From Dactylosporangium vinaceum (GTDB lineage: Bacteria > Actinomycetota > Actinomycetes > Mycobacteriales > Micromonosporaceae): 64,000 nucleotides of DNA. Position numbers and translations under genes: made by a program. The notes below the pieces were generated by a model, which was not told where the DNA came from, searched no databases, and saw only the letters and a program-made list of their open reading frames with translations. Shown here piece by piece: positions 15,640 to 24,308 of the stretch (position 1 is its first letter; every line of letters begins with the position of its first letter). The stretch lies in the NCBI RefSeq assembly GCF_019904175.1, contig NZ_CP061913.1, positions 5,022,001-5,086,000 on the forward strand, read 5' to 3'.

Positions 15640-16045
15640 CGACAGAGCGATGCGAACGTAGGTTGCGGTCGAGCGTCACGCGCACAGGTTGCGACAGAGC
15701 GACGCCAACGTAGGTTGCGGTCGAGCGTCACGCGCGCAGGTTGCGACAGGGCCCCGCGCGCGCAGGTTGCGAACAGGGCGCCATGCACGCACGTTGCGAA
15801 CAGGGCGCCGCACGCGGGTTGCGAACAGAGCGTCACGTGTGCAGTTGCGAACAGAGCGTCACGCACGCACGTTGCGAACAGGGCGCCGCGCGCGGGTTGC
15901 GAACAGGGCGCCGCGCGCGGGTTGCGAACAGAGCGTCACGTGTGCAGTTGCGAACAGAGCGTCACGCACGCACGTTGCGAACAGGGCGCCGCGCGCGGGT
16001 TGCGAACAGAGCGACGCGCGCAGGTTGTGGTCGGGCGCGGCGTAG
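15640..16045. repeat. 25-27 bp tandem repeat array
   Basis: Repeats of the form GTTGCGAACAG(A/G)GCG(T/C)C(A/G)CG with a variable GCACGCAC, TGTGCA or CGCGGG tail run from ~15765 to ~16020 (about ten copies), preceded by looser copies with GGTTGCGACAGAGCG or GGTTGCGGTCGAGCG from 15640. Unit length varies between 24 and 27, so reading frame is not kept and the array is non-coding. It lies between the convergent ends of the PaaK-like gene and the beta-lactamase-fold gene; 15520-15640 holds nothing else I can name. Confidence 0.85.
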
Positions 16046-16051
16046 TCGGTT

Positions 16052-17344
16052 CTAGTGCGCGCGGGTCGCGGTCACCGGTGGGTAGGTGGTCGGGCCGAAG
16101 GAGACGTTGTCGCTCGGGTTGAGGACGAGTTCGTCGCCGTTGATGCGGCCGCGGTACGTGCGGATGAACGGTCCGTCCACATAGGCCACCTTCAGCGTGA
16201 AGTCCGTGCCTGACCAGGCGCCCGTGGCGGCGGTGCGGCCGTTGCGGACCCAGGTGTCGTGGGCGTACGGGTGGTCGTGGGTGCCCGTGGCATCCTCGAT
16301 GACGATGCGGCCGGGGGTGAACGTGAGGGCTCGGATCGTCGGGACCTGCTCGTGGCTCGGGCGCCAGTCGTGCGGGTTGAGACGGCGGGGCTGGGCCACC
16401 TCGAACCGGGCCTCCACTGTGGATGGTGCGCCGGGGACGGTGCGCAGCGCCAGTGGCGGTACCGTCGCAGGCTCCAGGTCGTCCAGAAGGTGCTCCCAGA
16501 CCAGGTTGAGCACCGTCTGCATGTCGTTCGTGCCCGCGGTCATGGCCAGGACGGCGTCCTGCTCGGGTAGCACGACGCAGAACTGGCCGAACGCGCCGTC
16601 GCCGCGGAAGGCGCCGTGGCGGCAGCGCCAGAACTGGAAGCCGTATCCCTGCTGCCAGTCGATGACCTCGGGCCGGTCGTCGTTGTGGTTGTCGACCTGC
16701 TTGCGGGTGGCCTCGTGGGCCCAGCCGGGCGGGAGGATGCCGTCGGGGTCGCGCAGGTACACCTGACCGAATTTTGCGATGTCGCGGACGGTCGCGGACA
16801 TGCCCCAGCCGGCCACATCGCGGCCCAGGGGGCAGCGCTCCCACTCGATCGGGCCGATGCCGATCGGGTCGAGCAGGCGCGGGCGCAGGTAGTCGGTCAG
16901 CCGCTGGCCGGTGAGGCGCTGCACGATGGCGCCGACGGCGTAGGTGGCGGCGGTGTTGTACAGGAAATACGTCCCCGGCTCGCGCTCGATCGGGACGGCC
17001 AGGAACGCGTCGAGCCAGTCGGTCTTCGCGGTGGCGAGGTTCGTGGGGTCCTCGACGTGGCCGGTCGTCATCGTCAGCAGGTGCCGGATGAGCAGGCGCG
17101 GGTCGCCGCGGCCGTCGCAGTGCTTGGCCACCGGGTCGTCGAGGTCGAGCAGGCCCTCGGCGATCGCGAAGCCGGCGGCGGTGCTGGTGAAGCTCTTGCT
17201 GAGCGAGAACAGCCGGTGCGGCTGGTCCAGTTCGTACGGGTGCCAGGCGGCCTCGGCCACGACCTCCCCGTGCTTGCGGAACACCAGGCTGTGCAGCGCG
17301 TCGACCTGCTCCTGGACGGCATCGATGAAAGACCCCACGCTCAT
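16052..17344 (-). CDS. serine hydrolase of the beta-lactamase/class C fold
   Basis: 430 residues from the ATG at 17344, with TAGGCT 6 nt upstream (leaderless type). The penicillin-binding-like fold shows the SxxK motif as SLSK (Ser47-Lys50) and the second element YNT (FLYNTAATY), plus HLLTMTTGH. There is no signal peptide, so it is probably cytoplasmic, which is typical of esterase/amidase members rather than true beta-lactamases. The last ~120 residues form an extra beta-rich domain (TPGRIVIEDATG...), as in several actinobacterial proteins of this family. Substrate unknown. It is monocistronic; the repeat array begins right after its stop. Confidence 0.85.
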   Translation of the reverse strand: MSVGSFIDAVQEQVDALHSLVFRKHGEVVAEAAWHPYELDQPHRLFSLSKSFTSTAAGFAIAEGLLDLDDPVAKHCDGRGDPRLLIRHLLTMTTGHVEDPTNLATAKTDWLDAFLAVPIEREPGTYFLYNTAATYAVGAIVQRLTGQRLTDYLRPRLLDPIGIGPIEWERCPLGRDVAGWGMSATVRDIAKFGQVYLRDPDGILPPGWAHEATRKQVDNHNDDRPEVIDWQQGYGFQFWRCRHGAFRGDGAFGQFCVVLPEQDAVLAMTAGTNDMQTVLNLVWEHLLDDLEPATVPPLALRTVPGAPSTVEARFEVAQPRRLNPHDWRPSHEQVPTIRALTFTPGRIVIEDATGTHDHPYAHDTWVRNGRTAATGAWSGTDFTLKVAYVDGPFIRTYRGRINGDELVLNPSDNVSFGPTTYPPVTATRAH

Positions 17345-17462
17345 CCGCGCAGCCTATCGCGCCGGTTTTCCCTCGAAGGGCTCACAAATCCGAAATTTCG
17401 GACACAACGGCGTTGCCGGTTCCGTAGCGTCGGTCAGGACGTCTACTGGAGGGAGACGAGCG

Positions 17463-18194
17463 GTGACTCGCACGAACGGGGTGGCGCTGCTGCTCCTCGG
17501 TACGCTGGCCCTCACCGGCTGCTCCGCCCACGCCAACGCCGAGACCACGGTCCGCCTCACCGGCCTGGCCCGCCTGGCCGCGGTCTCCGGGTCGGGCGCG
17601 CCGGTCATGGTGGCCCCGCGCGCCGGCGCCACCACCGACGATCTGCGGGCGGCGCTGCTGAGCGACGCCGACATCCCCGGCGGTGGCTTCACGCCGGTCG
17701 CCGTCGCGACGAGCCACAACGGCAAGGTGAGCATCGGCGGCGGCAGCTTCCCGGGCTGCCCGGCGCTCGAACCGATGACGACCGACCAGACGGTGTCGGC
17801 CGCCGTCACCTACGCCAAGGGCGCGATGGGCCCGTACCTGACCGACGCCGTCGTGCGCTTCCCGGCCGGTCAGGCCACCGAGGCTCTGAAGGCGCTGCGC
17901 AGCACCACGACCGACTGCAAGAGCTTCGAGCAGCAGCTGGCCGGCATCACCGTGAGGTTCACGCTCGCCGCGACGAGCCTCCCGGCCGGCCTGGGCGACG
18001 AGGCGGTGGGCCTGCGCATGACCGGCACCACGGACATCGGCGTCTCGGTGACCGCCGACATCGTGGCCGCCCGCCGCGGCGACTACGTGCTCTGGCTCAA
18101 CGACACCGCCATCGGCACCGACTCGGCCGGCCTCGCGGCGAGCCTCGCCCCGGCCGCCGCGAAGCGCTGCACCGCGTCGCTGCCCGGCTGCTGA
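17463..18194 (+). CDS. lipoprotein with PknH-like sensor-domain character
   Basis: 243 residues from a GTG at 17463 with GGAGGGAG upstream. The N-terminus is a lipoprotein signal: GVALLLLGTLALTGC, lipidation at Cys19. The mature part has four spaced cysteines (PGCPAL, TDCKSF, KRCTAS and the C-terminal PGC) that could form two disulfides, and a spacing like the extracellular sensor domain of mycobacterial PknH and related lipoproteins; this similarity is from memory of the pattern and is tentative. It would be anchored on the outer face of the membrane. No kinase is adjacent. Function unknown. Confidence 0.72.
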   Translation: MTRTNGVALLLLGTLALTGCSAHANAETTVRLTGLARLAAVSGSGAPVMVAPRAGATTDDLRAALLSDADIPGGGFTPVAVATSHNGKVSIGGGSFPGCPALEPMTTDQTVSAAVTYAKGAMGPYLTDAVVRFPAGQATEALKALRSTTTDCKSFEQQLAGITVRFTLAATSLPAGLGDEAVGLRMTGTTDIGVSVTADIVAARRGDYVLWLNDTAIGTDSAGLAASLAPAAAKRCTASLPGC

Positions 18195-18205
18195 GCCGGC
18201 CACGC

Positions 18206-18955
18206 TCACCGGAACAGGCTGACCAGGGCCCGCATGAGGTGCCCGTCGTGGCGCTCGTCCACCCACACCACGGTTTCCAATGGTCTTCCGGCGTCACTGG
18301 TTTCGCGGGTGTACTGCACCACGTCGGCCGCCGCCGCGACGTCCGTGACGGCGAGGGCACCGTCCGCGCGCACCTTGTAGGCGGTGTCCTCGGCGTCGCG
18401 CACGGCCACGCGCCCGTCGTCGCCGAGCCGCGCGGCGACCGCGATGCGCCACCGGCCCTTCGTGACGAGCATCGTGTCGCTGTACACGGCAACGTGCACG
18501 TTCCCGCGCACGAGGGCCCGCGCCACCGACTCCCCGTAGCGCAGCCCGAGCACCTTGCGCTCCCGCCCCGGGGCGGCGACCGACTCGACCCGCTGCCGCT
18601 GCTCCGGCGTGAGCCCACCGAGCACCTCGGCGAGCGCACCGTCGGACAGCCCCGCCACCACGGGCGCGAGCCGCTCCGCCGGCACCAGCGGCAGGAGCGT
18701 CGCCGCCTGCTGGGGTGGGACGCCCCGGATGACCGCGGACAGGCAGTCGGGCTCGAGCGCCTGTAGCAGCCCGCGCCGCGCCTCGGGCCGCAGCGCCGGC
18801 ACGATCCGCACGAGGTCGGCGGGCTTGAGCGCGGCGGCCACGATCGGCAGCCGGTCGGCCGGCATGGCCTGCAGCAGCCCGGCCGCGGAACTGGCCGGTG
18901 AGCTGCGCAGCATGGTGACGAGCTGGGCGACGGGCATCATCCCACCGGGCAACAT
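18206..18955 (-). CDS. MgtE N-domain-like helical repeat protein
   Basis: 249 residues from the ATG at 18955, with AAGG 4-5 nt upstream. The first ~110 residues are repeated helical units such as AGLLQAMPADRLPIVAAAL, RRGLLQALEPDCLSAVI and AATLLPLVPAERLAPVV, a pattern like the superhelical N domain of the MgtE magnesium channel. No membrane helices or CBS domains follow, so it is not a transporter. The C-terminal half is beta-rich (LVTKGRWRIAVAARLGDDGRVAVRD) without a match I recognise. It is cytosolic. Role unknown; it is convergent with the lipoprotein gene and divergent from the nitrite operon. Confidence 0.65.
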   Translation of the reverse strand: MLPGGMMPVAQLVTMLRSSPASSAAGLLQAMPADRLPIVAAALKPADLVRIVPALRPEARRGLLQALEPDCLSAVIRGVPPQQAATLLPLVPAERLAPVVAGLSDGALAEVLGGLTPEQRQRVESVAAPGRERKVLGLRYGESVARALVRGNVHVAVYSDTMLVTKGRWRIAVAARLGDDGRVAVRDAEDTAYKVRADGALAVTDVAAAADVVQYTRETSDAGRPLETVVWVDERHDGHLMRALVSLFR

Positions 18956-19201
18956 GAGCCTTGATAACACCGGCCCGACCGCCCGCGCATGGTCCGCACG
19001 GCCGACCTTGCGCGCCGACCAGTCGAACCGTTCGGACCCGTACGTCCACCGCTCGTCGGGTGGCCGGGAGCGCGGCCGGCTCTCAAGATGCCCGGAGCGG
19101 TTGTGAGCAGACCGGGCAACGGGCGGTAACAAGCGGGCGATGCGCAGGCAACACCCGGTGGTGAGCATGGGGACAGTACCGCCGACGAAGGGACCTCCGC
19201 C

Positions 19202-19552
19202 GTGCGCAGCACTCCGCGCTTCCTGCAAGGTGTCTACAGCTTCGAGGGCAAGGGCCTCGACGCGCCCGGGCTGCTCGACGCGGCGCTCGCCTATGTCGTG
19301 CCGGACGGGGTGACGGCGCAGACGGTGTATCTGCGGGCCGGGAACTCTGCGCCGGAGCTGGTGTGTCTCGTGCTGGTGCGCGACGGGCAGCCCATGCGGT
19401 ACTTCCCGATCGGGGCCAAGGGTGACACGCACGTGGCCCTGCGGGTCGTCGAGGATCTGGAGCCGGGCACGGCGATCGAGCTGCACGCGGCCGCGCCGGT
19501 CGGGGTCGAGGTCACCGTGGTGGTCGACCTGGGGCTGGTGGAGGTCGAATGA
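19202..19552 (+). CDS. small conserved protein leading the nitrite reductase operon
   Basis: 116 residues from a GTG at 19202. It overlaps nirB by 4 bp (19549-19552, ATGA), so it is coupled to it. The sequence is beta-rich with conserved-looking turns (YVVPDGVTAQTVYLRAGNS, RYFPIGAKGDTHVAL), no signal peptide, and no cofactor motif. Similar small proteins, sometimes mislabelled molybdopterin oxidoreductase, accompany actinobacterial assimilatory nirB genes; this is remembered context, not a search result. It may be a stabilising or assembly factor for NirBD. The ~245 bp upstream must hold the operon promoter, but I do not see a convincing GlnR box. Confidence 0.75.
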   Translation: MRSTPRFLQGVYSFEGKGLDAPGLLDAALAYVVPDGVTAQTVYLRAGNSAPELVCLVLVRDGQPMRYFPIGAKGDTHVALRVVEDLEPGTAIELHAAAPVGVEVTVVVDLGLVEVE

Positions 19553-21990
19553 CGAAGCAGCGGCTGGTGGTCATCGGCAACGGGATGGCCGGTGCGCGGA
19601 CGGTCGAGGAGATCCTGCGGCGCGGCGGGGGTGCGCTGTTCGACATCACGATGTTCGGGGCCGAACCGTACGGGAACTACAACCGCATCCTGCTGTCCAA
19701 TGTGCTCAGTGGCGCCGAGGAGGAGGCGGGAATCTTCCTCAACGACATGGCGTGGTACCGCGACAACGGCATCGAGCTGCGAGCGGGCGCCCGGGTCCGG
19801 CGCATCGACCGGTTCGGCAAGGTCGTGTACGCGCAGGACGGGACCGAGCGGGCCTACGACAAGCTGATCGTGGCGACCGGCAGCCGCGCCCACGTGCCCG
19901 ACATCCCGGGGATCCGCTCGCCCAACCGCGGGTACCACCAGGGCGTCTTCACCTTCCGCACGCTCGACGACACCCGGGCCATGATCCGGTATGCGCGCGA
20001 GCACGAACGCGCGGTCGTCATCGGTGGCGGGCTGCTCGGCCTGGAGGCGGCCCGCGGGCTGCAGGCGCACCTCGCGCACGTGACGCTCGTGCACTCCGGC
20101 GGGCACCTCATGCACGCGCAGCTCGACGCGCAGGGCGGCGCGATCCTGCGGCGCAGCATCGAGGCGCTCGGCATCCACACCATCACCGGGGCGCGGACGA
20201 CGGAGATCCTCGGGCGTGACGCGGTCGCCGGGGTGCGGCTGCGCGACGGGCGTGACCTGCCGTGCGACGTCGTCGTCGTGGCCGCGGGCATCCGGCCGGA
20301 CGCGGAGCTGGCCGCGGCGAGCGGGCTCGTGGTCGAGCGCGGGATCGTCGTCGACGACCGGATGCGGGCGCTCGACGAGCCCGACATCTACGCCGTCGGC
20401 GAGTGCGTGCAGCACCGCGGGGAGACGTACGGGCTCGTCGCGCCGCTGTGGGAGCAGGCCCGGGTGCTCGCCGACCAGATCACCGGGGCCGACCCGGGCG
20501 CCGAGTATCACGGGACCCGGACCGCGACCAAGCTCAAGGTGGCCGGCGTCGACGTGGCCTCGATGGGGCTGCGCGAGGGCGAGCGGGACGACGACGAGAC
20601 GCTGGTGTTCGCCGAGCCGCGGCGCGGGGTGTACAAGAGCGTCGTCATCCGCGACGGGCGGCTGGTCGGCGCCACGCTCGTCGGTGACGTGCGGCGGGTG
20701 GCGTTGCTGACCCAGGCGTTCCACGAGGGCTCGCCGCTGCCGCCGGAGCGGGCCGAGCTGCTGTTCGACCTCGGCGCGCCCGACGACGCGCAGGCGATCG
20801 CCGAGCTCGACGACGATGCACAGGTGTGCAACTGCAACGGCGTCACGAAGCGACAGCTGGTGGATGCCGGTGCGCGCAGTGTGCACGCGGCGATGGAGGC
20901 GACGCGGGCCGGGAAGGGCTGCGGCTCGTGCAAATCGCTCATCGCGCAGATCGTCGAGTGGGCGGCGGGCGGCGCGGTGGCCGAGGACCCGGCGGCCTCG
21001 TACTACGTGCCGGGCGTACCCATGGACAAGGCGTCGTTGATGCTGGCGATTCGTGAGCGGTCGCTGCGGTCGGTGTCGGCGGTGTTCGCGGCGCTCGCAC
21101 CGGGCGGGGCCGAGGACGCGCGCAGCAAGATGGGGCTCGCGTCGCTGCTGCGCATGATGTGGGGCGCGGAGTACGTCGATGAGCGGGATGCGCGTTTCAT
21201 CAACGACCGCGTGCACGCGAACATTCAGCGCGACGGCACGTTCTCGGTCGTGCCGCAGATGAAGGGCGGCGTGACAACGCCCGCGCAGCTGCGGCGGATC
21301 GCCGAGGTCGCCGAGAAGTACGACGTGCCGATGGTCAAGCTGACCGGCGGGCAGCGCATCGACCTGCTCGGCGTGCGCAAGGAGGACCTGCCGGCGATGT
21401 GGGAGGACCTCGGGATGCCGTCGGGCTTCGCGTACGGCAAGAGCTTCCGGACCGTGAAGACCTGCGTCGGGGCCGAGTTCTGCCGCTTCGGCCTGGGCGA
21501 CTCCACGGCGCTCGGGATCGCGATCGAGGAGCGGTACCAGGGGATCGAAGGGCCGGGCAAGCTGAAGCTGGCCGTCACCGGCTGCCCCCGCAACTGCGCG
21601 GAGGCGTACGTGAAGGACCTCGGCGTGGTGGCCATCGAAGGCGGCCGCTGGGAGATCTACGTCGGCGGCGCGGCCGGCGCCCATGTGCGCAAGGGCGACC
21701 TGCTCGCGACCGTGTCCACGGCGGACGAGGTCATCACGCTCACCGGCCGGTTCATCCAGTACTACCGGGAGAGCGCCAACTGGCTCGAGCGCACCTACGC
21801 CTGGGTGCCGCGGCTCGGCATCGACCACATCCGCGCCGTCGTCGTCGACGACGCCATGGGCTTGTCGGCGCGGCTGGACGAGGCGATCGCCGCGTCGGTT
21901 GCCGCATACCGCGATCCGTGGCTGGAGCGCCGGGAAGCCGTGACGCCCGGGCAGTTCCGCCGCGCGCTGCCGTTGACGGTGAACCGATGA
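19549..21990 (+). CDS. nirB: assimilatory nitrite reductase (NAD(P)H), large subunit
   Basis: 813 residues. The N-terminal FAD/NAD(P)H module starts VVIGNGMAGARTVEEIL and has the second dinucleotide site VVIGGGLLGLEAARGL. A BFD-like [2Fe-2S] domain follows with Cys427, Cys429, Cys458 and Cys461 (CNCNG...GCGSC). The C-terminal siroheme/[4Fe-4S] domain carries Cys639, Cys645, Cys679 and Cys683 (TCVGAEFC, GCPRNC). It reduces nitrite to ammonium with six electrons in the cytoplasm for nitrogen assimilation. It overlaps both its neighbours as ATGA, forming a three-gene operon with nirD. Length and all cofactor ligands are normal for NirB. No nitrate reductase gene is in the window. Confidence 0.96.
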   Translation: MTKQRLVVIGNGMAGARTVEEILRRGGGALFDITMFGAEPYGNYNRILLSNVLSGAEEEAGIFLNDMAWYRDNGIELRAGARVRRIDRFGKVVYAQDGTERAYDKLIVATGSRAHVPDIPGIRSPNRGYHQGVFTFRTLDDTRAMIRYAREHERAVVIGGGLLGLEAARGLQAHLAHVTLVHSGGHLMHAQLDAQGGAILRRSIEALGIHTITGARTTEILGRDAVAGVRLRDGRDLPCDVVVVAAGIRPDAELAAASGLVVERGIVVDDRMRALDEPDIYAVGECVQHRGETYGLVAPLWEQARVLADQITGADPGAEYHGTRTATKLKVAGVDVASMGLREGERDDDETLVFAEPRRGVYKSVVIRDGRLVGATLVGDVRRVALLTQAFHEGSPLPPERAELLFDLGAPDDAQAIAELDDDAQVCNCNGVTKRQLVDAGARSVHAAMEATRAGKGCGSCKSLIAQIVEWAAGGAVAEDPAASYYVPGVPMDKASLMLAIRERSLRSVSAVFAALAPGGAEDARSKMGLASLLRMMWGAEYVDERDARFINDRVHANIQRDGTFSVVPQMKGGVTTPAQLRRIAEVAEKYDVPMVKLTGGQRIDLLGVRKEDLPAMWEDLGMPSGFAYGKSFRTVKTCVGAEFCRFGLGDSTALGIAIEERYQGIEGPGKLKLAVTGCPRNCAEAYVKDLGVVAIEGGRWEIYVGGAAGAHVRKGDLLATVSTADEVITLTGRFIQYYRESANWLERTYAWVPRLGIDHIRAVVVDDAMGLSARLDEAIAASVAAYRDPWLERREAVTPGQFRRALPLTVNR

Positions 21991-22298
21991 TCCGCCTCGC
22001 CGACATTCCGGTGGGGGAGGGCCGCGCCTACGAGATCGACGGTGAGCTCGTGGCGGTGTTCCATCTCCGCGACGGTACCGTCAAAGCCGTCTCCGGCATC
22101 TGCCCGCACGCGGGAGGGCCGTTGGCGGACGGGCTCGTCGACCTGCGCCAGGTCGTCTGCCCGCTGCATCAGCACACGTTCGACCTGGCCACCGGCTGCT
22201 CGACGTCGGGCCAGGCCGACCTGACGGTGTACTCCTCCACAGTGGACGAGGAGGGGAACGTCAGCGTCAGGTCGACGACGACGTCACGATCAGCGTGA
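21987..22298 (+). CDS. nirD: nitrite reductase small subunit (Rieske-like)
   Basis: 103 residues from the ATG at 21987, overlapping the nirB stop by 4 bp. The Rieske-fold [2Fe-2S] ligands are all present: Cys39-Pro-His41 and Cys58-Pro-Leu-His61 (GICPHAGG, CPLHQH). Many NirD proteins have lost these ligands, so the intact set suggests a functional cluster here. It joins NirB to form the cytoplasmic nitrite reductase. Its last 32 bp overlap the 3' end of the convergent gene at 22267, leaving no space for a separate terminator. Confidence 0.93.
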   Translation: MIRLADIPVGEGRAYEIDGELVAVFHLRDGTVKAVSGICPHAGGPLADGLVDLRQVVCPLHQHTFDLATGCSTSGQADLTVYSSTVDEEGNVSVRSTTTSRSA

Positions 22299-22860
22299 CT
22301 ACGAACAGGAACAGCGCGAGCGGAATGCCCAGCCCGATGATCGCCATCGGCCGCTGGAGGAGCGGCTTGCCCGGGTCCATCGGCTGCCGGCTGCCACCGT
22401 AGGGCGACGGCTGCGGCGCGGGCAGGCTCGCCACCTTGTCCCGCTTCACGACGTTGATGAGCACGGTGATCGGCGTGATGATGAAGGAGGCGTAGCCCCA
22501 CCAGCCCTGCACGAGCGTCTTCGCCGTCATCGAGCGGAACGTGGACAGGCCGCAGTCGCGGCAGAACGGGCCGTCGAGCGACAGGAACCGCATCAGCACG
22601 ATCATGCCCTGATGCCCGCGAAACTTGACGCTCGCCGCAGGGACGCTGCCGCAGAACCGGCACTGCACGAGCGGCGCACCCTGGGGCTGCGGCGCCTGGT
22701 ACGGCTGCTGCCCCTGGTACGACTGCGGCGCCTGGTACGGCTGCTGCCCCGGATAGGACGGCTGGACCTGATGCGCCGGCGGGGCGGGGTAGCCCTGCGG
22801 CGCCGGCTGGGGCGGCTGGGGCGGATAGGGCTGCTGCGTCGGGTACTGCGGTTGGCTCAT
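22267..22860 (-). CDS. membrane protein with Pro/Gln/Tyr-rich N-terminus and zinc-ribbon-like motif
   Basis: 197 residues from the ATG at 22860 with AGGTG about 5 nt upstream. Residues 1-63 are low complexity (PQYPTQQPYPPQPP..., repeated GQQPYQAPQ). Then CRFCGS and FCRDCG form a possible zinc ribbon, followed by two hydrophobic segments: WWGYASFIITPITVLINVV and a C-terminal IIGLGIPLALFLFVVTLIV. This architecture is common among small actinobacterial membrane proteins of unknown function. It overlaps nirD tail-to-tail. Confidence 0.75.
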   Translation of the reverse strand: MSQPQYPTQQPYPPQPPQPAPQGYPAPPAHQVQPSYPGQQPYQAPQSYQGQQPYQAPQPQGAPLVQCRFCGSVPAASVKFRGHQGMIVLMRFLSLDGPFCRDCGLSTFRSMTAKTLVQGWWGYASFIITPITVLINVVKRDKVASLPAPQPSPYGGSRQPMDPGKPLLQRPMAIIGLGIPLALFLFVVTLIVTSSST

Positions 22861-22923
22861 CGGACACCTCTTGCACTCCGGGGACGCTGCATCGTACTGC
22901 CGAGCGGGTCGGCCGCGTTGCCC

Positions 22924-23742
22924 CTATCGCAGGAACTTCAGGATCGCCTCGGCGGTCTCCGCGGGGTACTGCGCGTGCGGGTAGTGCCCGGCGCCGTCGA
23001 TGACCACGAGCTGCCCGAGGCCGGCCGGCAGCGCGGCGACGACTGCCTCGCCCTCGGCCCGCGGCGACACCCAGTCCGGGTCCAGGGAGCCCTCGACGAC
23101 GAGCACGGGGCAGCGGACGTTGGCCAGCTGCGCGCCCGCGTCCTTCGGTGCCGACCGGCCCATTTTCTGCATGGCGTGCATGCGGCCCGGCTCGCGCATC
23201 ATCGCGTCGACGCGGGCGAGGTCGGCGGCCCAGTCCGCGGGCCGGCGGCCGGGGTAGGCGAGCTCGAGGTACTGCGTCCACAGCCCGACGCTCCCGAATA
23301 CTCCGGCGCCGAGCAGCCGGAGCGCACCCCTGCGGTAGGCGGCGTGGCCGAAGTCGCCGAGCGTGATCGACGCGGCCCGGGTGAACGGCGCCAGTTCGAC
23401 GATCGACGTGAACAGGTGCGGGGCCTCGGCGGCGGCGATGGTGGCCGCGCCGCCGGCGATGGAGTGGCCGACAAGCACCGCCGGCGCCCCGAGGTGCTCG
23501 GTCAGCGCGATCAGGTCACCGGCGATGTCGGTGCGCGAGTAGGACGGCCAGCCGACGCTCGACTCGCCGCACCCGCGCAGGTCCAGCCGCGCCACGCGGT
23601 AGCCGGCCCGGACCAGCTCGGGCGCGAGGAACCGGTACGCCTCGCGGCTGTTGCCCATGCCGTGGGCGAGCACGATGAGCGGCCCTTCGCCGCTGACCTC
23701 GTAGGCGAGGGTTCCACCGTCGACGGTGAGGTACTCGGTCAT
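22924..23742 (-). CDS. alpha/beta-hydrolase under a palindromic operator
   Basis: 272 residues from the ATG at 23742 with GGAGGTTGTC immediately upstream. Core fold motifs: LAHGMGNSREAYRFL (oxyanion), nucleophile elbow VGHSIAGG with Ser94, acid in VVEGSLDPDWV and the final His in GAGHYPHAQYP. It belongs with soluble epoxide-hydrolase/haloperoxidase-like esterases; substrate unknown. A 41-bp near-perfect palindrome begins 13 bp upstream of the start (23755-23795), so it is likely controlled by a TetR-type or similar dimeric repressor encoded elsewhere, since none is adjacent. Confidence 0.88.
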   Translation of the reverse strand: MTEYLTVDGGTLAYEVSGEGPLIVLAHGMGNSREAYRFLAPELVRAGYRVARLDLRGCGESSVGWPSYSRTDIAGDLIALTEHLGAPAVLVGHSIAGGAATIAAAEAPHLFTSIVELAPFTRAASITLGDFGHAAYRRGALRLLGAGVFGSVGLWTQYLELAYPGRRPADWAADLARVDAMMREPGRMHAMQKMGRSAPKDAGAQLANVRCPVLVVEGSLDPDWVSPRAEGEAVVAALPAGLGQLVVIDGAGHYPHAQYPAETAEAILKFLR

Positions 23743-23754
23743 GACAACCTCCGG

Positions 23755-23795
23755 TTGGCTAATGGCGTTAGCTTTAAGCTAATGGCATTAGCCAA
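23755..23795. promoter_or_regulatory. 41-bp double-palindrome operator
   Basis: Two 15-bp palindromes, GCTAATGGCGTTAGC (23758-23772) and GCTAATGGCATTAGC (23778-23792), stand 20 bp apart centre to centre and are themselves arranged as one larger palindrome from TTGG to CCAA. It lies just upstream of the hydrolase at 23742. This is the form of a two-dimer operator for a TetR-like repressor. No regulator gene is adjacent. Confidence 0.75.
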
Positions 23796-23886
23796 ATCCT
23801 GTCAAGCGTCGAGTGGGGCTGGCCACACCGGCACCGTGGGCTCAGCCGGATACCGCCGCCGCATCCCCGCTCATAGCGTTCTGACC

Positions 23887-24282
23887 ATGGAAAACAACGA
23901 GATGCGCATCGACCGGCAGTTCGGCACGGTCGTTCGCGAAGGCGCCTGGCTCGTCCCGTCGCAGATCGAGGTCCGCCTGGCCGCCGCCAACGCCCGGCTC
24001 GACTTCACCGAGGCCGTCCCCGGCGCCGACACCGTCGAGCTGGCGGTGGACCTGGGTCTGGGCAGCGAGCTGACGTTGGTGGTGCCGCCGGGAGTGAAGG
24101 TCGTCGCCGATGACCTGGACGCCCGCCAGGGCGACTACGAGGTCCGCACCAAGCCCGACCCGAGCACTCCGGCCCGGCTCACGGTGCGCGTCACCGGCCG
24201 CCTGCACGCCGGGGGAGACCTCGTGGTCCGGGCCCCGAAGCGCAGCCTCGACCAGTGGCTGCGCCCCGGCCGCGCCACCTGA
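23887..24282 (+). CDS. LiaF-C-like beta-helical small protein
   Basis: 131 residues from the ATG at 23887, preceded by TAGCGT (23874-23879) and 7 nt, a leaderless start. The body is a repeating beta pattern: VRLAAANARLDFTEAVPGADTVELAVDLGLGSELTLVVPPGVKV then ARLTVRVTGRLHAGGDLVVRAP, resembling the C-terminal beta-helix region of LiaF/DUF1707-associated proteins that sense cell-wall stress. There is no membrane segment or signal peptide, so it is cytosolic. Function unknown. Confidence 0.65.
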   Translation: MENNEMRIDRQFGTVVREGAWLVPSQIEVRLAAANARLDFTEAVPGADTVELAVDLGLGSELTLVVPPGVKVVADDLDARQGDYEVRTKPDPSTPARLTVRVTGRLHAGGDLVVRAPKRSLDQWLRPGRAT

Positions 24283-24308
24283 ACCCGGGCCGGCCCGCCG
24301 CCCGGCGG

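Noticed and set aside
15640..16045. CRISPR array or coding repeat protein
   Set aside because: Unit length varies from 24 to 27 bp without spacers, and the variation breaks every reading frame.
19120..19160. GlnR box upstream of the nitrite operon
   Set aside because: A single GTAAC is present, but the paired GAAAC-like half at 6-bp spacing is absent.
19291..21828. 845-codon minus-strand ORF opposite nirB
   Set aside because: High-GC shadow of nirB, whose cofactor motifs are complete; the antisense product is Arg/His/Pro-rich and without a family.
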